Part shown: piece after piece, positions 13,761 through 21,625 of the stretch
Layout of the letters: the number at the start of each line of letters is the position of its first letter
How positions within the stretch are numbered: the stretch's first letter is position 1
DNA from: JBLHKW01 sp047618565
GTDB lineage: Bacteria > Planctomycetota > UBA1135 > GCA-002686595
Length of the DNA: 22,954 nt
Assembly (NCBI GenBank): GCA_047618565.1
Contig: JBLHKW010000079.1
Location: 1-22,954, forward strand
Reading direction: 5' to 3'
Made by a program: the position numbers and the translations under genes
The notes under the pieces: generated by a model
What the model saw: only the letters and a program-made list of their open reading frames with translations
What the model was told of the DNA's origin: nothing
Databases searched by the model: none

Positions 13761-15905
13761 ATGAGCGACCCCAAGCGAGCCAGCACGTCACCCTTCATGA
13801 AGTGGGTGATCCTCGCCATGACGGTGGCGGTGCTGCTGATGGTGAAGGCGCTGTTCAGCCTGCCGCAGCCCGATGTCGGTCGCCTGGGAGCACTTCGCTC
13901 GGCCGACCTGCTGGCTGCTCCGGTCCAGGGCGACCAGGATGAGCGGCCGCTCTGGAAAGCGTTGCTCGCCACGTCGGCGGCGTCAAACGACGGACAAGGT
14001 CACACCCTGCTGCGCCTGGGGTCCGTCCGGGTAAGCGGAGTTGAGAGCGGTGCCGAGGCAGACCCCGAGCTCGATGACGAGTTCCGGCGAGCTATCGCGC
14101 GCGGGCTGCGTTCCATCCAGGCATCGAATCCAGAGTCCTTGCCCGAGCTCGAGCTCGTCGGACTCGAAGGGCCGGTCGAGAACGGGGCAGCCTTCGTCCT
14201 CACGGTCACTCCGGACAGCCTCAGTGTCGCGATAGAGACGGCTCAGGATGAACCGCTGGTGACGGAGATGGAGTGGCGCCCCGCGGGCCGCGGCTCCCTG
14301 ATTCCCCCGGTCGCGGCCATCCTGATCGCGGTCCTGTTCCGGCAGCCGGTCCTGGCCCTCTTCTTCGGAGTCCTGGGCGGTGCGTTCCTGCTGCGCAGCG
14401 CCGCCGGAGTGGCCTGGACCAGCGCCCTGCCACTCGGCATGCGCGACGTCTTCGATGTCTACCTGCGCAACGAGCTGTTCGCCGGGGATCGCCAATACAT
14501 CATCGGCTTCGTGCTCATGATGCTCGCCATGGTGGGCATCATGACGCGCGCCGGCGGCATCCGCGGCCTGATGGACATCATCGCGCGCTTCGCCCACGAC
14601 GCGCGCCGGACCCAGATCGCGACCTGGTTGATGGGCCTGGTCGTCTTCTTCGACGATTACGCCAACACGATCCTGGTCGGCGCGACCATGCGGCCGCTCT
14701 CGGACCGCTTCAAGGTCGCCCGGGAGAAGCTGGCCTACATCGTGGACAGTACGGCTGCGCCCGTCGCGGGCCTGTCGATCTTCAGCACCTGGATCGCGTT
14801 CGAGGTCTCGACCTTCAGCGCGCAGCTTCCGGATGTCGGCATGGCAGCCAGCGACGGGTACGGGATTTTCATCCAGACGCTGCCCTACCGCTTCTACTGC
14901 ATCTTCACCCTGATCTTCGTCGGCACGGTCGTGATCAGCGGCCGTGACTTCGGCCCCATGCTCCGGGCCGAACGCCGTGCGCGGGCGGGCAAGGTCCTGC
15001 GTGATGGCGCGCGGCCCATGGTCGGCGACGCGGCCACGAAACTCGAGGCCGCTGAAGGTGTCAGCCCCTCGGCCATGCGCGCCCTGATTCCGCTCGCGCT
15101 CTTCCTCGGGCTCACGCTCGTCGAGATCTTCCGCACCGGCGGCGCCATGGAGCTCGGCGCCGACCTCTTGACCCTGCAGGGCCTGGCCGACGTGCTCTCG
15201 AAGGGCAACCCCATGCGCGCCCTGGCCCTGGGATCCGCGGCCGGGATGCTGGGAGCGGCTGGCCTGGCGCTGGGCGCCGGCATCGCTCGGGAGATCCTGC
15301 CCGCCGCCTGGGCAGCGGTGCGCTCGATGCTCGTTGCCATCCTGATCCTGTACCTGGCCTGGATGATCGGCGCCATCTGTCGCGACCTGGGCACAGCGTC
15401 CTACCTGACCGTCCTGCTCGGAAACGCCATCAATCCGCTGATCCTGCCCTGCATCCTCTTCGTGCTCTCGGGTGTCGTGGCCTTCTCCACGGGCTCCTCC
15501 TGGAGCACGATGAGTATCCTGCTCCCGATCGTCGTCGGCATGGCGTTCGCCCTGGGCGAGACCACGGCACTCGGCGGCACGCTCCTGATGGTGATCAGTA
15601 TCGGCGCAGTCCTCGAGGGCGCCATCTTCGGCGATCACTGCTCCCCCATTTCGGACACCACCATCATGTCCTCGATCGCCTCGGCTTCGGACCACATCGA
15701 TCACGTGCGCACCCAGGCCCCCTACTCGGTCGTGACGATGCTGCTGGCCCTCGGGCTGGGCTACGCGCCGGTCGCGTTCCTGGGCCTCGATCCCTGGATA
15801 GGAATTCTGGCCGGAACCGTCGCGATCGTCGTCGGCATGCGGTTCTTCGGAACCCGTGCAGAGGCGCCCCCCACGGGGACGCCCCAATCCACCCAAGCGG
15901 CGTGA
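13761..15905 (+). CDS. NhaC-family Na+/H+ antiporter
   Basis: 714-aa integral membrane protein of the NhaC antiporter family, exchanging sodium for protons across the inner membrane. Residues 13-33 form a first membrane helix. About 145 residues of soluble sequence follow (34-178), then the transporter core from about 180 (LIPPVAAILIAVLFRQPVLA). Core marks include FFDDYANTILVGATMRPLSD, DSTAAPVAGLSIFSTWIAF, FSTGSSWSTMSILLPI, and GAIFGDHCSPISDTTIMSS near the end; the acidic and polar residues in these half-helices are the expected ion site. Typical core family members are about 450-550 aa, and the N-terminal insert accounts for the extra length. It heads a three-gene operon and overlaps the next gene by 4 bases (GTGA). 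Confidence 0.88.
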   Translation: MSDPKRASTSPFMKWVILAMTVAVLLMVKALFSLPQPDVGRLGALRSADLLAAPVQGDQDERPLWKALLATSAASNDGQGHTLLRLGSVRVSGVESGAEADPELDDEFRRAIARGLRSIQASNPESLPELELVGLEGPVENGAAFVLTVTPDSLSVAIETAQDEPLVTEMEWRPAGRGSLIPPVAAILIAVLFRQPVLALFFGVLGGAFLLRSAAGVAWTSALPLGMRDVFDVYLRNELFAGDRQYIIGFVLMMLAMVGIMTRAGGIRGLMDIIARFAHDARRTQIATWLMGLVVFFDDYANTILVGATMRPLSDRFKVAREKLAYIVDSTAAPVAGLSIFSTWIAFEVSTFSAQLPDVGMAASDGYGIFIQTLPYRFYCIFTLIFVGTVVISGRDFGPMLRAERRARAGKVLRDGARPMVGDAATKLEAAEGVSPSAMRALIPLALFLGLTLVEIFRTGGAMELGADLLTLQGLADVLSKGNPMRALALGSAAGMLGAAGLALGAGIAREILPAAWAAVRSMLVAILILYLAWMIGAICRDLGTASYLTVLLGNAINPLILPCILFVLSGVVAFSTGSSWSTMSILLPIVVGMAFALGETTALGGTLLMVISIGAVLEGAIFGDHCSPISDTTIMSSIASASDHIDHVRTQAPYSVVTMLLALGLGYAPVAFLGLDPWIGILAGTVAIVVGMRFFGTRAEAPPTGTPQSTQAA

Positions 15906-16939
15906 CGGAGAGCGCATCCAGTCAGGATCCAGGCGGTCGGGGTTTTGACGCCCTCGGCAAGAAGGTCTTCGTCGGGCTCTTCCTGGGCCTGCTCGTCTAT
16001 GCCGCCCTGGCGCTCTGGGGTGACCTGGCCGGCATGCGCATGGCCCTGGCCAGCTTCAACCCGATCTGGATTCTGGTCGCGGTCGGGCTCTCCTTCCTGA
16101 ACTACGTGGTGCGCTTCTTCCGCTGGAGACACTACTGCCGCCTGCTCGGGATCGAGCTCGGGAACTGGACCTCGTTCCTGATCCACCTGTCGGGCCTCTC
16201 GCTGACGGTCACGCCGGGCAAGATGGGCGAGGCCTTCAAGTCCTGGCTCGTGCGGCGCGTCGACGGCACCCCGATCGAGAAGAGCGCGCCCATCGTCGTC
16301 GCGGAGCGCTTCACGGATCTGCTCGCCTTCCTGCTGCTCGTTGCCGGCGCGGGCCTGAGCACGGAGCCGGACCACGCCTGGATCTTCTGGGGCACCCTGC
16401 TCTTCTGCGGACTCTTGCTCGTCTTGCTGGGCTCCCGTCGAGTCGAGGCCTGGACCTGCGCCGTTTGCGCGCGTCTGCCCGTGGTCGGGCGCATGGCGCC
16501 CAAGCTCGAGCACGTCTTCGAGACCACGCGCGTGCTGCTGTCTCCGCGCCAGATCCTGGTGCCCACGCTGACGGCCACCCTGGGCTGGGCCGCCGAGTGC
16601 ACCGCCTTCTGGTTCATCGCCAACGCCTTCGTCGAGGGCATGCCGATCCCTTTCCTCTTCGCGGTCTACGCCTTCGCGCTGTCCGCGGTCGCGGGAGCGA
16701 TCGTGCTGATCCTGCCCGGTGGCCTGGGCGTCACCGAAGGCACCCTGAGCGGTTTGCTCGCCGTGCGCTACGCCACCGCCGCGGGCATCGCCGCCGAGGT
16801 CGCGCGACCGATGGCCGTGTCCGCGACGCTCCTCATCCGCCTGTGCACGCTCTGGTTCGCCGTCGTACTGGGCCTGTTCGCCCTCTTCCTGTTCTCGCGT
16901 CTGATGCGTGCGCGCGGCGTCGACGGGGCAACTCAATGA
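15902..16939 (+). CDS. Flippase-like membrane protein (LPG synthase TM / YbhN type)
   Basis: 345-aa polytopic membrane protein of the lysylphosphatidylglycerol-synthase transmembrane group (YbhN/UPF0104, flippase-like). It has about eight hydrophobic segments, for example KVFVGLFLGLLVYAALALWG and ILVAVGLSFLNYVVRFFRW. Family motifs follow: LSGLSLTVTPGKMGEAFKSW with the conserved TPGKxGE, then ERFTDLLAFLLLV, and LPGGLGVTEGTLSGLLA near the C-terminus. Such proteins are thought to move lipid-linked molecules, or to be the membrane half of MprF-like enzymes; here there is no soluble synthase domain. The GTG start overlaps the antiporter stop (GTGA) and the end overlaps the next ATG (ATGA), so it is translationally coupled to both neighbours. 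Confidence 0.88.
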   Translation: MTESASSQDPGGRGFDALGKKVFVGLFLGLLVYAALALWGDLAGMRMALASFNPIWILVAVGLSFLNYVVRFFRWRHYCRLLGIELGNWTSFLIHLSGLSLTVTPGKMGEAFKSWLVRRVDGTPIEKSAPIVVAERFTDLLAFLLLVAGAGLSTEPDHAWIFWGTLLFCGLLLVLLGSRRVEAWTCAVCARLPVVGRMAPKLEHVFETTRVLLSPRQILVPTLTATLGWAAECTAFWFIANAFVEGMPIPFLFAVYAFALSAVAGAIVLILPGGLGVTEGTLSGLLAVRYATAAGIAAEVARPMAVSATLLIRLCTLWFAVVLGLFALFLFSRLMRARGVDGATQ

Positions 16940-17922
16940 TCAGGACCGGCGCCACGTTCGGCATCGCACTGCTGGTCGTCGCCACACTGCTAGCCTGTGG
17001 AATGACGCCCGGGGCGCGCAAACGCGTCAGCCTGCCAGCAAAGCCGAGGCCCTACGTCCTGGTCCTCGGCACGGCCCAGGATGGCGGCCTGCCACAGATC
17101 GGTTGCGAGCGCGACTGCTGCCGGCCCGCATGGAACGACCCGAGTGCCGGACGCCTGGTGAGCTCCCTGCTGATCGTCGATCCGCGTGACGGCAAGCGCT
17201 GGCTGATCGACGCGACGCCCGATATCCGCGAACAGGTTGAACGGGCGCGCGGCCACGGCCGCCCCGTGGGCCCCGGCCATCGGCCGCCCCTGTTCGAGGG
17301 TGTGTTCCTGACGCACCTCCACATGGGCCACTACGCGGGACTCCTGCACCTGGGCCGCGAGGCCTACTCCTCGCAACCGATGCGGGTCTTCTGCTCCCAG
17401 CGCAGTGCCGCATTCCTGGGGGCGGAAGCGCCCTGGAGCGCTCTGGTCGAGAACCAGAACATCACCCTCGTGCCCATCGCGCCGGACGCTCCGATCCACC
17501 TCGCCCCCGGGCTCAGCATCACGCCGATCCTGGTGCCGCACCGCGACGAGTACAGCGACACCTTCGCCTTCCGCATCGAAGGCCCGGGAAGCAGCCTGCT
17601 CTTCGTGCCGGATATCGACAAGTGGGAGCGCTGGGACACGCCGATCGAGGAGGCCGTCGCCGCCGTCGACATCGCGCTACTGGACGGCACGTTCTTCGAC
17701 ACCACCGAGGTCCCCGGGCGCGACCACAGCGAGATCCTGCACCCGCTGATCTCCAGGTCCCTGTCGCGCTTCGCCTCGCAGCCGTTCAGCCAGCGCAACA
17801 AGGTCTACTACACGCACCTGAACCACTCAAATCCGGCCGCCCACGGGCGCACGCTGGCGCGCCTGCGTGTCGAGCGCAGCGGCGCCCATGTAGCCGCCGA
17901 CGGGCAGCGCTTCGAGCTCTGA
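16936..17922 (+). CDS. PqqB-like metallo-beta-lactamase-fold lipoprotein
   Basis: 328-aa protein of the PqqB-like branch of the metallo-beta-lactamase fold. The N-terminus (GIALLVVATLLACGM) carries a LLAC lipobox, so it is probably a lipoprotein with Cys at about residue 21. The mature part opens with VLVLGTAQDGGLPQIGCERD as in PqqB. The metal motif is THLHMGHYAGLLHLGREA: the usual HxHxDH Asp is Gly, as in PqqB-type proteins. Later metal-site candidates are VPHRDEYSDTFAF, DIALLDGTFFD and YYTHLNHSNP. PqqB is normally a cytoplasmic PQQ-pathway protein, so a lipoprotein form is a variant with unknown substrate. Its ATG overlaps the flippase-like gene's stop. The 3' end lies 9 bp from the convergent BatA-like gene. 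Confidence 0.85.
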   Translation: MIRTGATFGIALLVVATLLACGMTPGARKRVSLPAKPRPYVLVLGTAQDGGLPQIGCERDCCRPAWNDPSAGRLVSSLLIVDPRDGKRWLIDATPDIREQVERARGHGRPVGPGHRPPLFEGVFLTHLHMGHYAGLLHLGREAYSSQPMRVFCSQRSAAFLGAEAPWSALVENQNITLVPIAPDAPIHLAPGLSITPILVPHRDEYSDTFAFRIEGPGSSLLFVPDIDKWERWDTPIEEAVAAVDIALLDGTFFDTTEVPGRDHSEILHPLISRSLSRFASQPFSQRNKVYYTHLNHSNPAAHGRTLARLRVERSGAHVAADGQRFEL

Positions 17923-17931
17923 CGCTCGCGC

Positions 17932-19239
17932 TCAGCGTAACCCGGCGCCGCCCAGCGACAGCGCGATGCCGGCCAGGAGCGCGGCGGCGCACGCCAACCA
18001 CGCACCGATCGGACGTCGGGCCGGAGCTCCGGCGCCGCCCGTCATCGTCGATGTCGGTAGCTGCGGCGCCCGTGAACTCGAGGCACCGACAGCCTGACGC
18101 AGGGCGACGGAGAGAACCCCGGGGCCCGACCGACAGGCCCCGTCGAGCAGGCGCGACCACGACACGGCAAACGCCGCGGGGTCTCCGTGCGGGACTCCGG
18201 CGCCCAGGCCAACGTGAATGACCCCCTTGCGCCAGCTGACGACGGGAACGGTCGCCTGCTCGTGCACGGCCTCCAGCCAGGTCTGCAGCGTAAGCCCTTT
18301 GTCGGTCCGCGCGGGCGTCCGGGCCACCGGACCGTCGATGGTCCATCCATCACGCGACCCACGGGCAGCGTTCGCCTCGCCGCTGGCCACGGGCACGACG
18401 GCGTGGATGCGCAGGCCCGTGGCGTCGACCGGGGCCAGGGCAGGATCCAGCACGTGCCCGCGCACGCCGGCCCACTCCCGTGCAAGGCTGCGAAGCGCGG
18501 GCGGCAGCTTGTCATCCACCCAGATCGTAAGGGGCTGCGCGCGAGTCCCCTCCTCCGTCAGATTCTCCCCGTCCCAGTGGTAGCGAAGAGGGCCGTCCTG
18601 GGCGGCGATCCCGAACACGGGCCCGCCGCCGCTCTGGATCCAGCCTGCCTGTTCGGGCACGGCATCCAGGGAATCCGTGAGCCAGAGCAGTGCGCCTCCA
18701 TCGAAGCGCGACCACGGCTGCGCTTCGCCGGGTTGCGTTTCGCCGGGCCCTCGCCACCGATCCGGAAACTCGCCCACCTGCGAGTCCCCGTCGGCGGCGC
18801 GCGTGCGCCAGACGATCCGAGCCTGATCGAAGCCCTCGAGCGCCGGATGAAGAAAGAGCTCCCGCAGGTCCGCGAGGGCGCTGTCGAGCCGCGTCCCGCG
18901 ACCGGAAGGACTTCCATCCGGCGCCGTGTGCTCCATGTGCATGGTGATATCCCGATCGACCACCACCGTCAGTGTCGCGAGCGTCTCGGCGGACTTCACT
19001 CGCGGTCCCGCCAAGGCCAGGCAGGCGGCGCACAGCGCTGCAATCCAGAGCCAGCGCGCCGGCGTCACACGGCGCCTGCGCTCCTCCCCTGCGCTGACCG
19101 CGAGTCGCTGCCAGAGCGCAAAGGTCCCAAGCGGAACGGCACGCGTGCGCTCACGTCGAAACGAGAGCGCGAGCACGACGAGCGGCAGGAGCAAGCTCCA
19201 GCCCGCCATGGGGAGCGTCCATTCGAGCGCATCGATCAT
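17932..19239 (-). CDS. BatA-like membrane protein with degenerate vWA
   Basis: 435-aa membrane protein resembling the BatA N-terminal type found beside DUF58 and MoxR genes. Two N-terminal membrane helices (about 11-27, GWSLLLPLVVLALSF; about 61-78, RWLWIAALCAACLALAGP) flank a basic loop with the typical PLGTFALWQRL stretch. A von Willebrand A-like domain then starts at TLTVVVDRDITMH, but the MIDAS DxSxS is replaced by Asp95-Arg-Asp97-Ile-Thr99, so normal metal binding is doubtful. A C-terminal membrane helix (about 413-431, WLACAAALLAGIALSLGGAG) closes the protein. It follows the DUF58 gene by 36 bp on the same strand. Likely envelope-related or chaperone-complex role; exact function unknown. 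Confidence 0.75.
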   Translation of the reverse strand: MIDALEWTLPMAGWSLLLPLVVLALSFRRERTRAVPLGTFALWQRLAVSAGEERRRRVTPARWLWIAALCAACLALAGPRVKSAETLATLTVVVDRDITMHMEHTAPDGSPSGRGTRLDSALADLRELFLHPALEGFDQARIVWRTRAADGDSQVGEFPDRWRGPGETQPGEAQPWSRFDGGALLWLTDSLDAVPEQAGWIQSGGGPVFGIAAQDGPLRYHWDGENLTEEGTRAQPLTIWVDDKLPPALRSLAREWAGVRGHVLDPALAPVDATGLRIHAVVPVASGEANAARGSRDGWTIDGPVARTPARTDKGLTLQTWLEAVHEQATVPVVSWRKGVIHVGLGAGVPHGDPAAFAVSWSRLLDGACRSGPGVLSVALRQAVGASSSRAPQLPTSTMTGGAGAPARRPIGAWLACAAALLAGIALSLGGAGLR

Positions 19240-19275
19240 CGTGCCAGTCCCGTTCGTCGCAAACCCATGGCCCCC

Positions 19276-20175
19276 TCAGCGTGGCACGACCAGGTCGTGC
19301 ACGGCGTCCTCGAAGGGGCGCGCTGAACTCCAGCAACGGTAGGCCAGGCCATGGCGCAGGGCAAAGGCGCCGAGGGCTTCGAGCTGGCCGTGCAGGGCGC
19401 GCTCGTAATCCGCGCGCGTCCCGCGATCGACGACGAGCGCCACGCGCTGCGCCCCCTCGGGGTCGGCCCACTCGACCGGACCGCTCCTGGTCGGCGTGAG
19501 CTCCTCCGGCGCGAGCACCTGTACGAGCGACAGCTCACGGCCACGCCGGAAGAGTGTCCGCACGCAGTCCGGCTCGAAGTCCACGAAATCGCCGATCAGG
19601 AAGACGCGACCGATGTCCGGCGGTAGCTTGCAGCCCTCGACCCAAGCTGCGAGGCCCTGCGTGCTGGCTGCGGTGTGCGCCTCGAAGAATGCCAGCATGC
19701 CGGGAAAGTCCGCATGGCGCCGAGCGCGGAACGTGGCCATGCCCGGCCCCGTCAGGGTCATCTCGACCGTCGCGCCCGCGCGCAGGGCGAGCACACCCAG
19801 CGCCGCGCCGACCTCCGCGGCCCATTGCAGCTTGCCGGGGGGGCCGACCCCCATCGAGGCACTGCCGTCGACGACCACCGCCCAGCGCTCGAAGGCCTCG
19901 CGGCGCGTGACCCGCACGAAGGGGCGGTCGAGACGCGCGAAGAGCGACCAGTCGAGCATGCGCAGGTCCTCGCCCGGGCGGTAGGGCCGGTAGCCGACGA
20001 ACTCCTGGCCGGCGCCGGCGAGCGCTGCGGAGCCAGCACCCTCGCGCCGCTCACGGATGGCCGAAAGGCGTGCTCCGAGACGTTCGATGCGGCGGTGGTA
20101 TTCGCTCGCGAAATGCACTCCGGGCGCAGGCAGGGGCGCAGGCTGCGGGGAACGCGAGCGCAAGACGATGTCCAC
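19276..20175 (-). CDS. DUF58 domain protein (vWA-like)
   Basis: 299-aa DUF58 protein. The family signature is clear at residues 59-88 (FVGYRPYRPGEDLRMLDWSL, then FARLDRPFVR). It is followed by a vWA-like strand with an intact MIDAS start (VVVDGSASMG, Asp103, Ser105, Ser107). Such proteins usually act with a MoxR-type AAA ATPase and BatA-like membrane proteins. The BatA-like partner is next, but no MoxR gene lies within this window. The start is GTG 20175, 9 bp after the dihydroorotase stop; an internal GTG at residue 20 (VHFASEYHRRIERL) is an alternative. The close spacing suggests an operon with pyrC, although no shared pathway is obvious. Confidence 0.88.
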   Translation of the reverse strand: MDIVLRSRSPQPAPLPAPGVHFASEYHRRIERLGARLSAIRERREGAGSAALAGAGQEFVGYRPYRPGEDLRMLDWSLFARLDRPFVRVTRREAFERWAVVVDGSASMGVGPPGKLQWAAEVGAALGVLALRAGATVEMTLTGPGMATFRARRHADFPGMLAFFEAHTAASTQGLAAWVEGCKLPPDIGRVFLIGDFVDFEPDCVRTLFRRGRELSLVQVLAPEELTPTRSGPVEWADPEGAQRVALVVDRGTRADYERALHGQLEALGAFALRHGLAYRCWSSARPFEDAVHDLVVPR

Positions 20176-20184
20176 GCCCGCGAT

Positions 20185-21597
20185 CTACGCGCGCGCGTCC
20201 TCGGTGGAAACGGGGAGATCGGGCTCGCAGACCTGAAGCAAGCGCCCGCCTGCCTCGCCGAGAACCGCGCCGTCCTCAAAGGCCAGCACGCCACGTCGGA
20301 TGACGATCTCGGGGAAGCCCGCCAGCTTCCAGCCCTGGTATGCCGACCATTTCGAAGTCGACGGCAACAGGCTCTCGTCCACCGCGCGCTCTGCATCCGG
20401 ATCGAAGAGGACCAGATCGCCGTCGTAGCCGGGCTCGAGCCGCCCCTTGCCGGGCAGGTGCAGGGTGTCTGCAGCGCGCGAGGTCACGCTGGCCAGAGCC
20501 ACCTCGGCGTCGAGTTCACCTCGGCGCACGAGCTCCCATGTCAGGGGCCAGAGCAGATCCACCGAGGGCATCCCGGACGGCGATTTCCCGTAGGGGCGGT
20601 CCTTCTCCTCGATCGGATGGGGTGCGTGGTCGGTGCCGATCGCGTCGACGGTGCCATCCCGCAGAGCCTCCAGCAGACCTAAACGGTCCGCGGGCGTCTT
20701 GACCGACGGATTCACCTTTATACGGTTGCCCAGCTCGGCCGCGTCCTCGCAGGAGAGCAGCAGGTAGTGCGGCGCGGTGCTTGCTGAGACCCTCAGGCCC
20801 CTGGCCTGGGCCTCGCGCACGAGCTGCGCGCCCTCCGCTGTGGAGAGGTGGAACACGTGTAGCTCGGCCCCGGTGGCCTCCACATGCCCGATGGAGGCGC
20901 GCACAGATTCGACCTCGGCCGCGGTCGAGCGCACCAGGTGGTGGTCGCGAGCGTCCGCATCCGGGTACTCGCGCTTGCCCGCGCGCAGCAGGTTCTCGTC
21001 CTCACAATGGGCCACGATCATGCGCCCCGCGGCGGCGGCCGCTGCGAACATCGTGCGAATCGTCTCCGGATCGGTCTGTCCCCCGAGCCCCGTCGAACCG
21101 CCGAGGAAACACTTGAAGGCCGGCGTCAACGGCGCCATCTCGTCCAGGTGCTCCATCGAACGCGGTAGCAGGTTCGCCAGGCAGCCGAAGTCGACCCGCG
21201 ACGAGCGCGTCACATGGGCGATGCGCTCCTCCAGGGCCTCAAGGCTGGTGGACAGGGGTGGGTTGTTCTGCACCTCTACCACGCTCGTCACCCCGCCGTG
21301 CAGCGCGCCGGCCGAACCACGGTCCCAGCCTTCCTTGTGCGCCAGGCCTGGATCGCGAAAATGAACGTGGACGTCGAGCAGGCCACAGATGGCCGTCATG
21401 CCGCGCGCATCGATGACATCCACTCCGGGCGGCCGCTCCCCCACATGGGCCCGCGAGCCAATCTTCTCGATCACGCCAGCGCGGATCAGGATGTCGATTG
21501 CCGTCGCCTCGGGTCCGGGCGGGTAGCTGCGCGCATCCCGGACGAGCAGATCGCCTCCGCGCGAGGTGGCACCCTGCACTTCTGCTTGCTGACTCAT
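20185..21597 (-). CDS. pyrC: Dihydroorotase
   Basis: 470-aa amidohydrolase that closes carbamoyl-aspartate to dihydroorotate in pyrimidine synthesis. The ATG is at 21597. Metal ligands: DVHVHFRDPG gives His77 and His79. Lys in AFKCFLGGSTG sits where type I-like dihydroorotases and hydantoinase relatives carry the carbamylated lysine. His in MIVAHCEDENLL and HVFHLSTAEGA follow, and GTDHAPHPIEEKD carries the catalytic Asp. The tail GKGRLEPGYDGDLVLFD is the usual beta-sandwich closure. Allantoinase or dihydropyrimidinase is a weaker alternative because of the HFRDPG and TDHAPH signature. No pyrB or carA is adjacent. It lies 28 bp downstream of the phosphatase gene on the same strand. Confidence 0.88.
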   Translation of the reverse strand: MSQQAEVQGATSRGGDLLVRDARSYPPGPEATAIDILIRAGVIEKIGSRAHVGERPPGVDVIDARGMTAICGLLDVHVHFRDPGLAHKEGWDRGSAGALHGGVTSVVEVQNNPPLSTSLEALEERIAHVTRSSRVDFGCLANLLPRSMEHLDEMAPLTPAFKCFLGGSTGLGGQTDPETIRTMFAAAAAAGRMIVAHCEDENLLRAGKREYPDADARDHHLVRSTAAEVESVRASIGHVEATGAELHVFHLSTAEGAQLVREAQARGLRVSASTAPHYLLLSCEDAAELGNRIKVNPSVKTPADRLGLLEALRDGTVDAIGTDHAPHPIEEKDRPYGKSPSGMPSVDLLWPLTWELVRRGELDAEVALASVTSRAADTLHLPGKGRLEPGYDGDLVLFDPDAERAVDESLLPSTSKWSAYQGWKLAGFPEIVIRRGVLAFEDGAVLGEAGGRLLQVCEPDLPVSTEDARA

Positions 21598-21625
21598 GAA
21601 GCTATTTCGTTGAACGTGTTTCTGT

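Noticed and set aside
13983..15917. 644-codon open frame on the minus strand opposite the antiporter gene
   Set aside because: Its translation is low-complexity (rich in Gly, Asp, Gln, Arg, His) and mirrors a clear NhaC protein with membrane motifs on the other strand. It is a high-GC shadow frame.
15761..16936. 391-codon minus-strand frame opposite the flippase-like gene
   Set aside because: Composition is dominated by Gln, Glu, Gly and Arg with no domain. The plus strand encodes a recognisable membrane protein with TPGKMGE.
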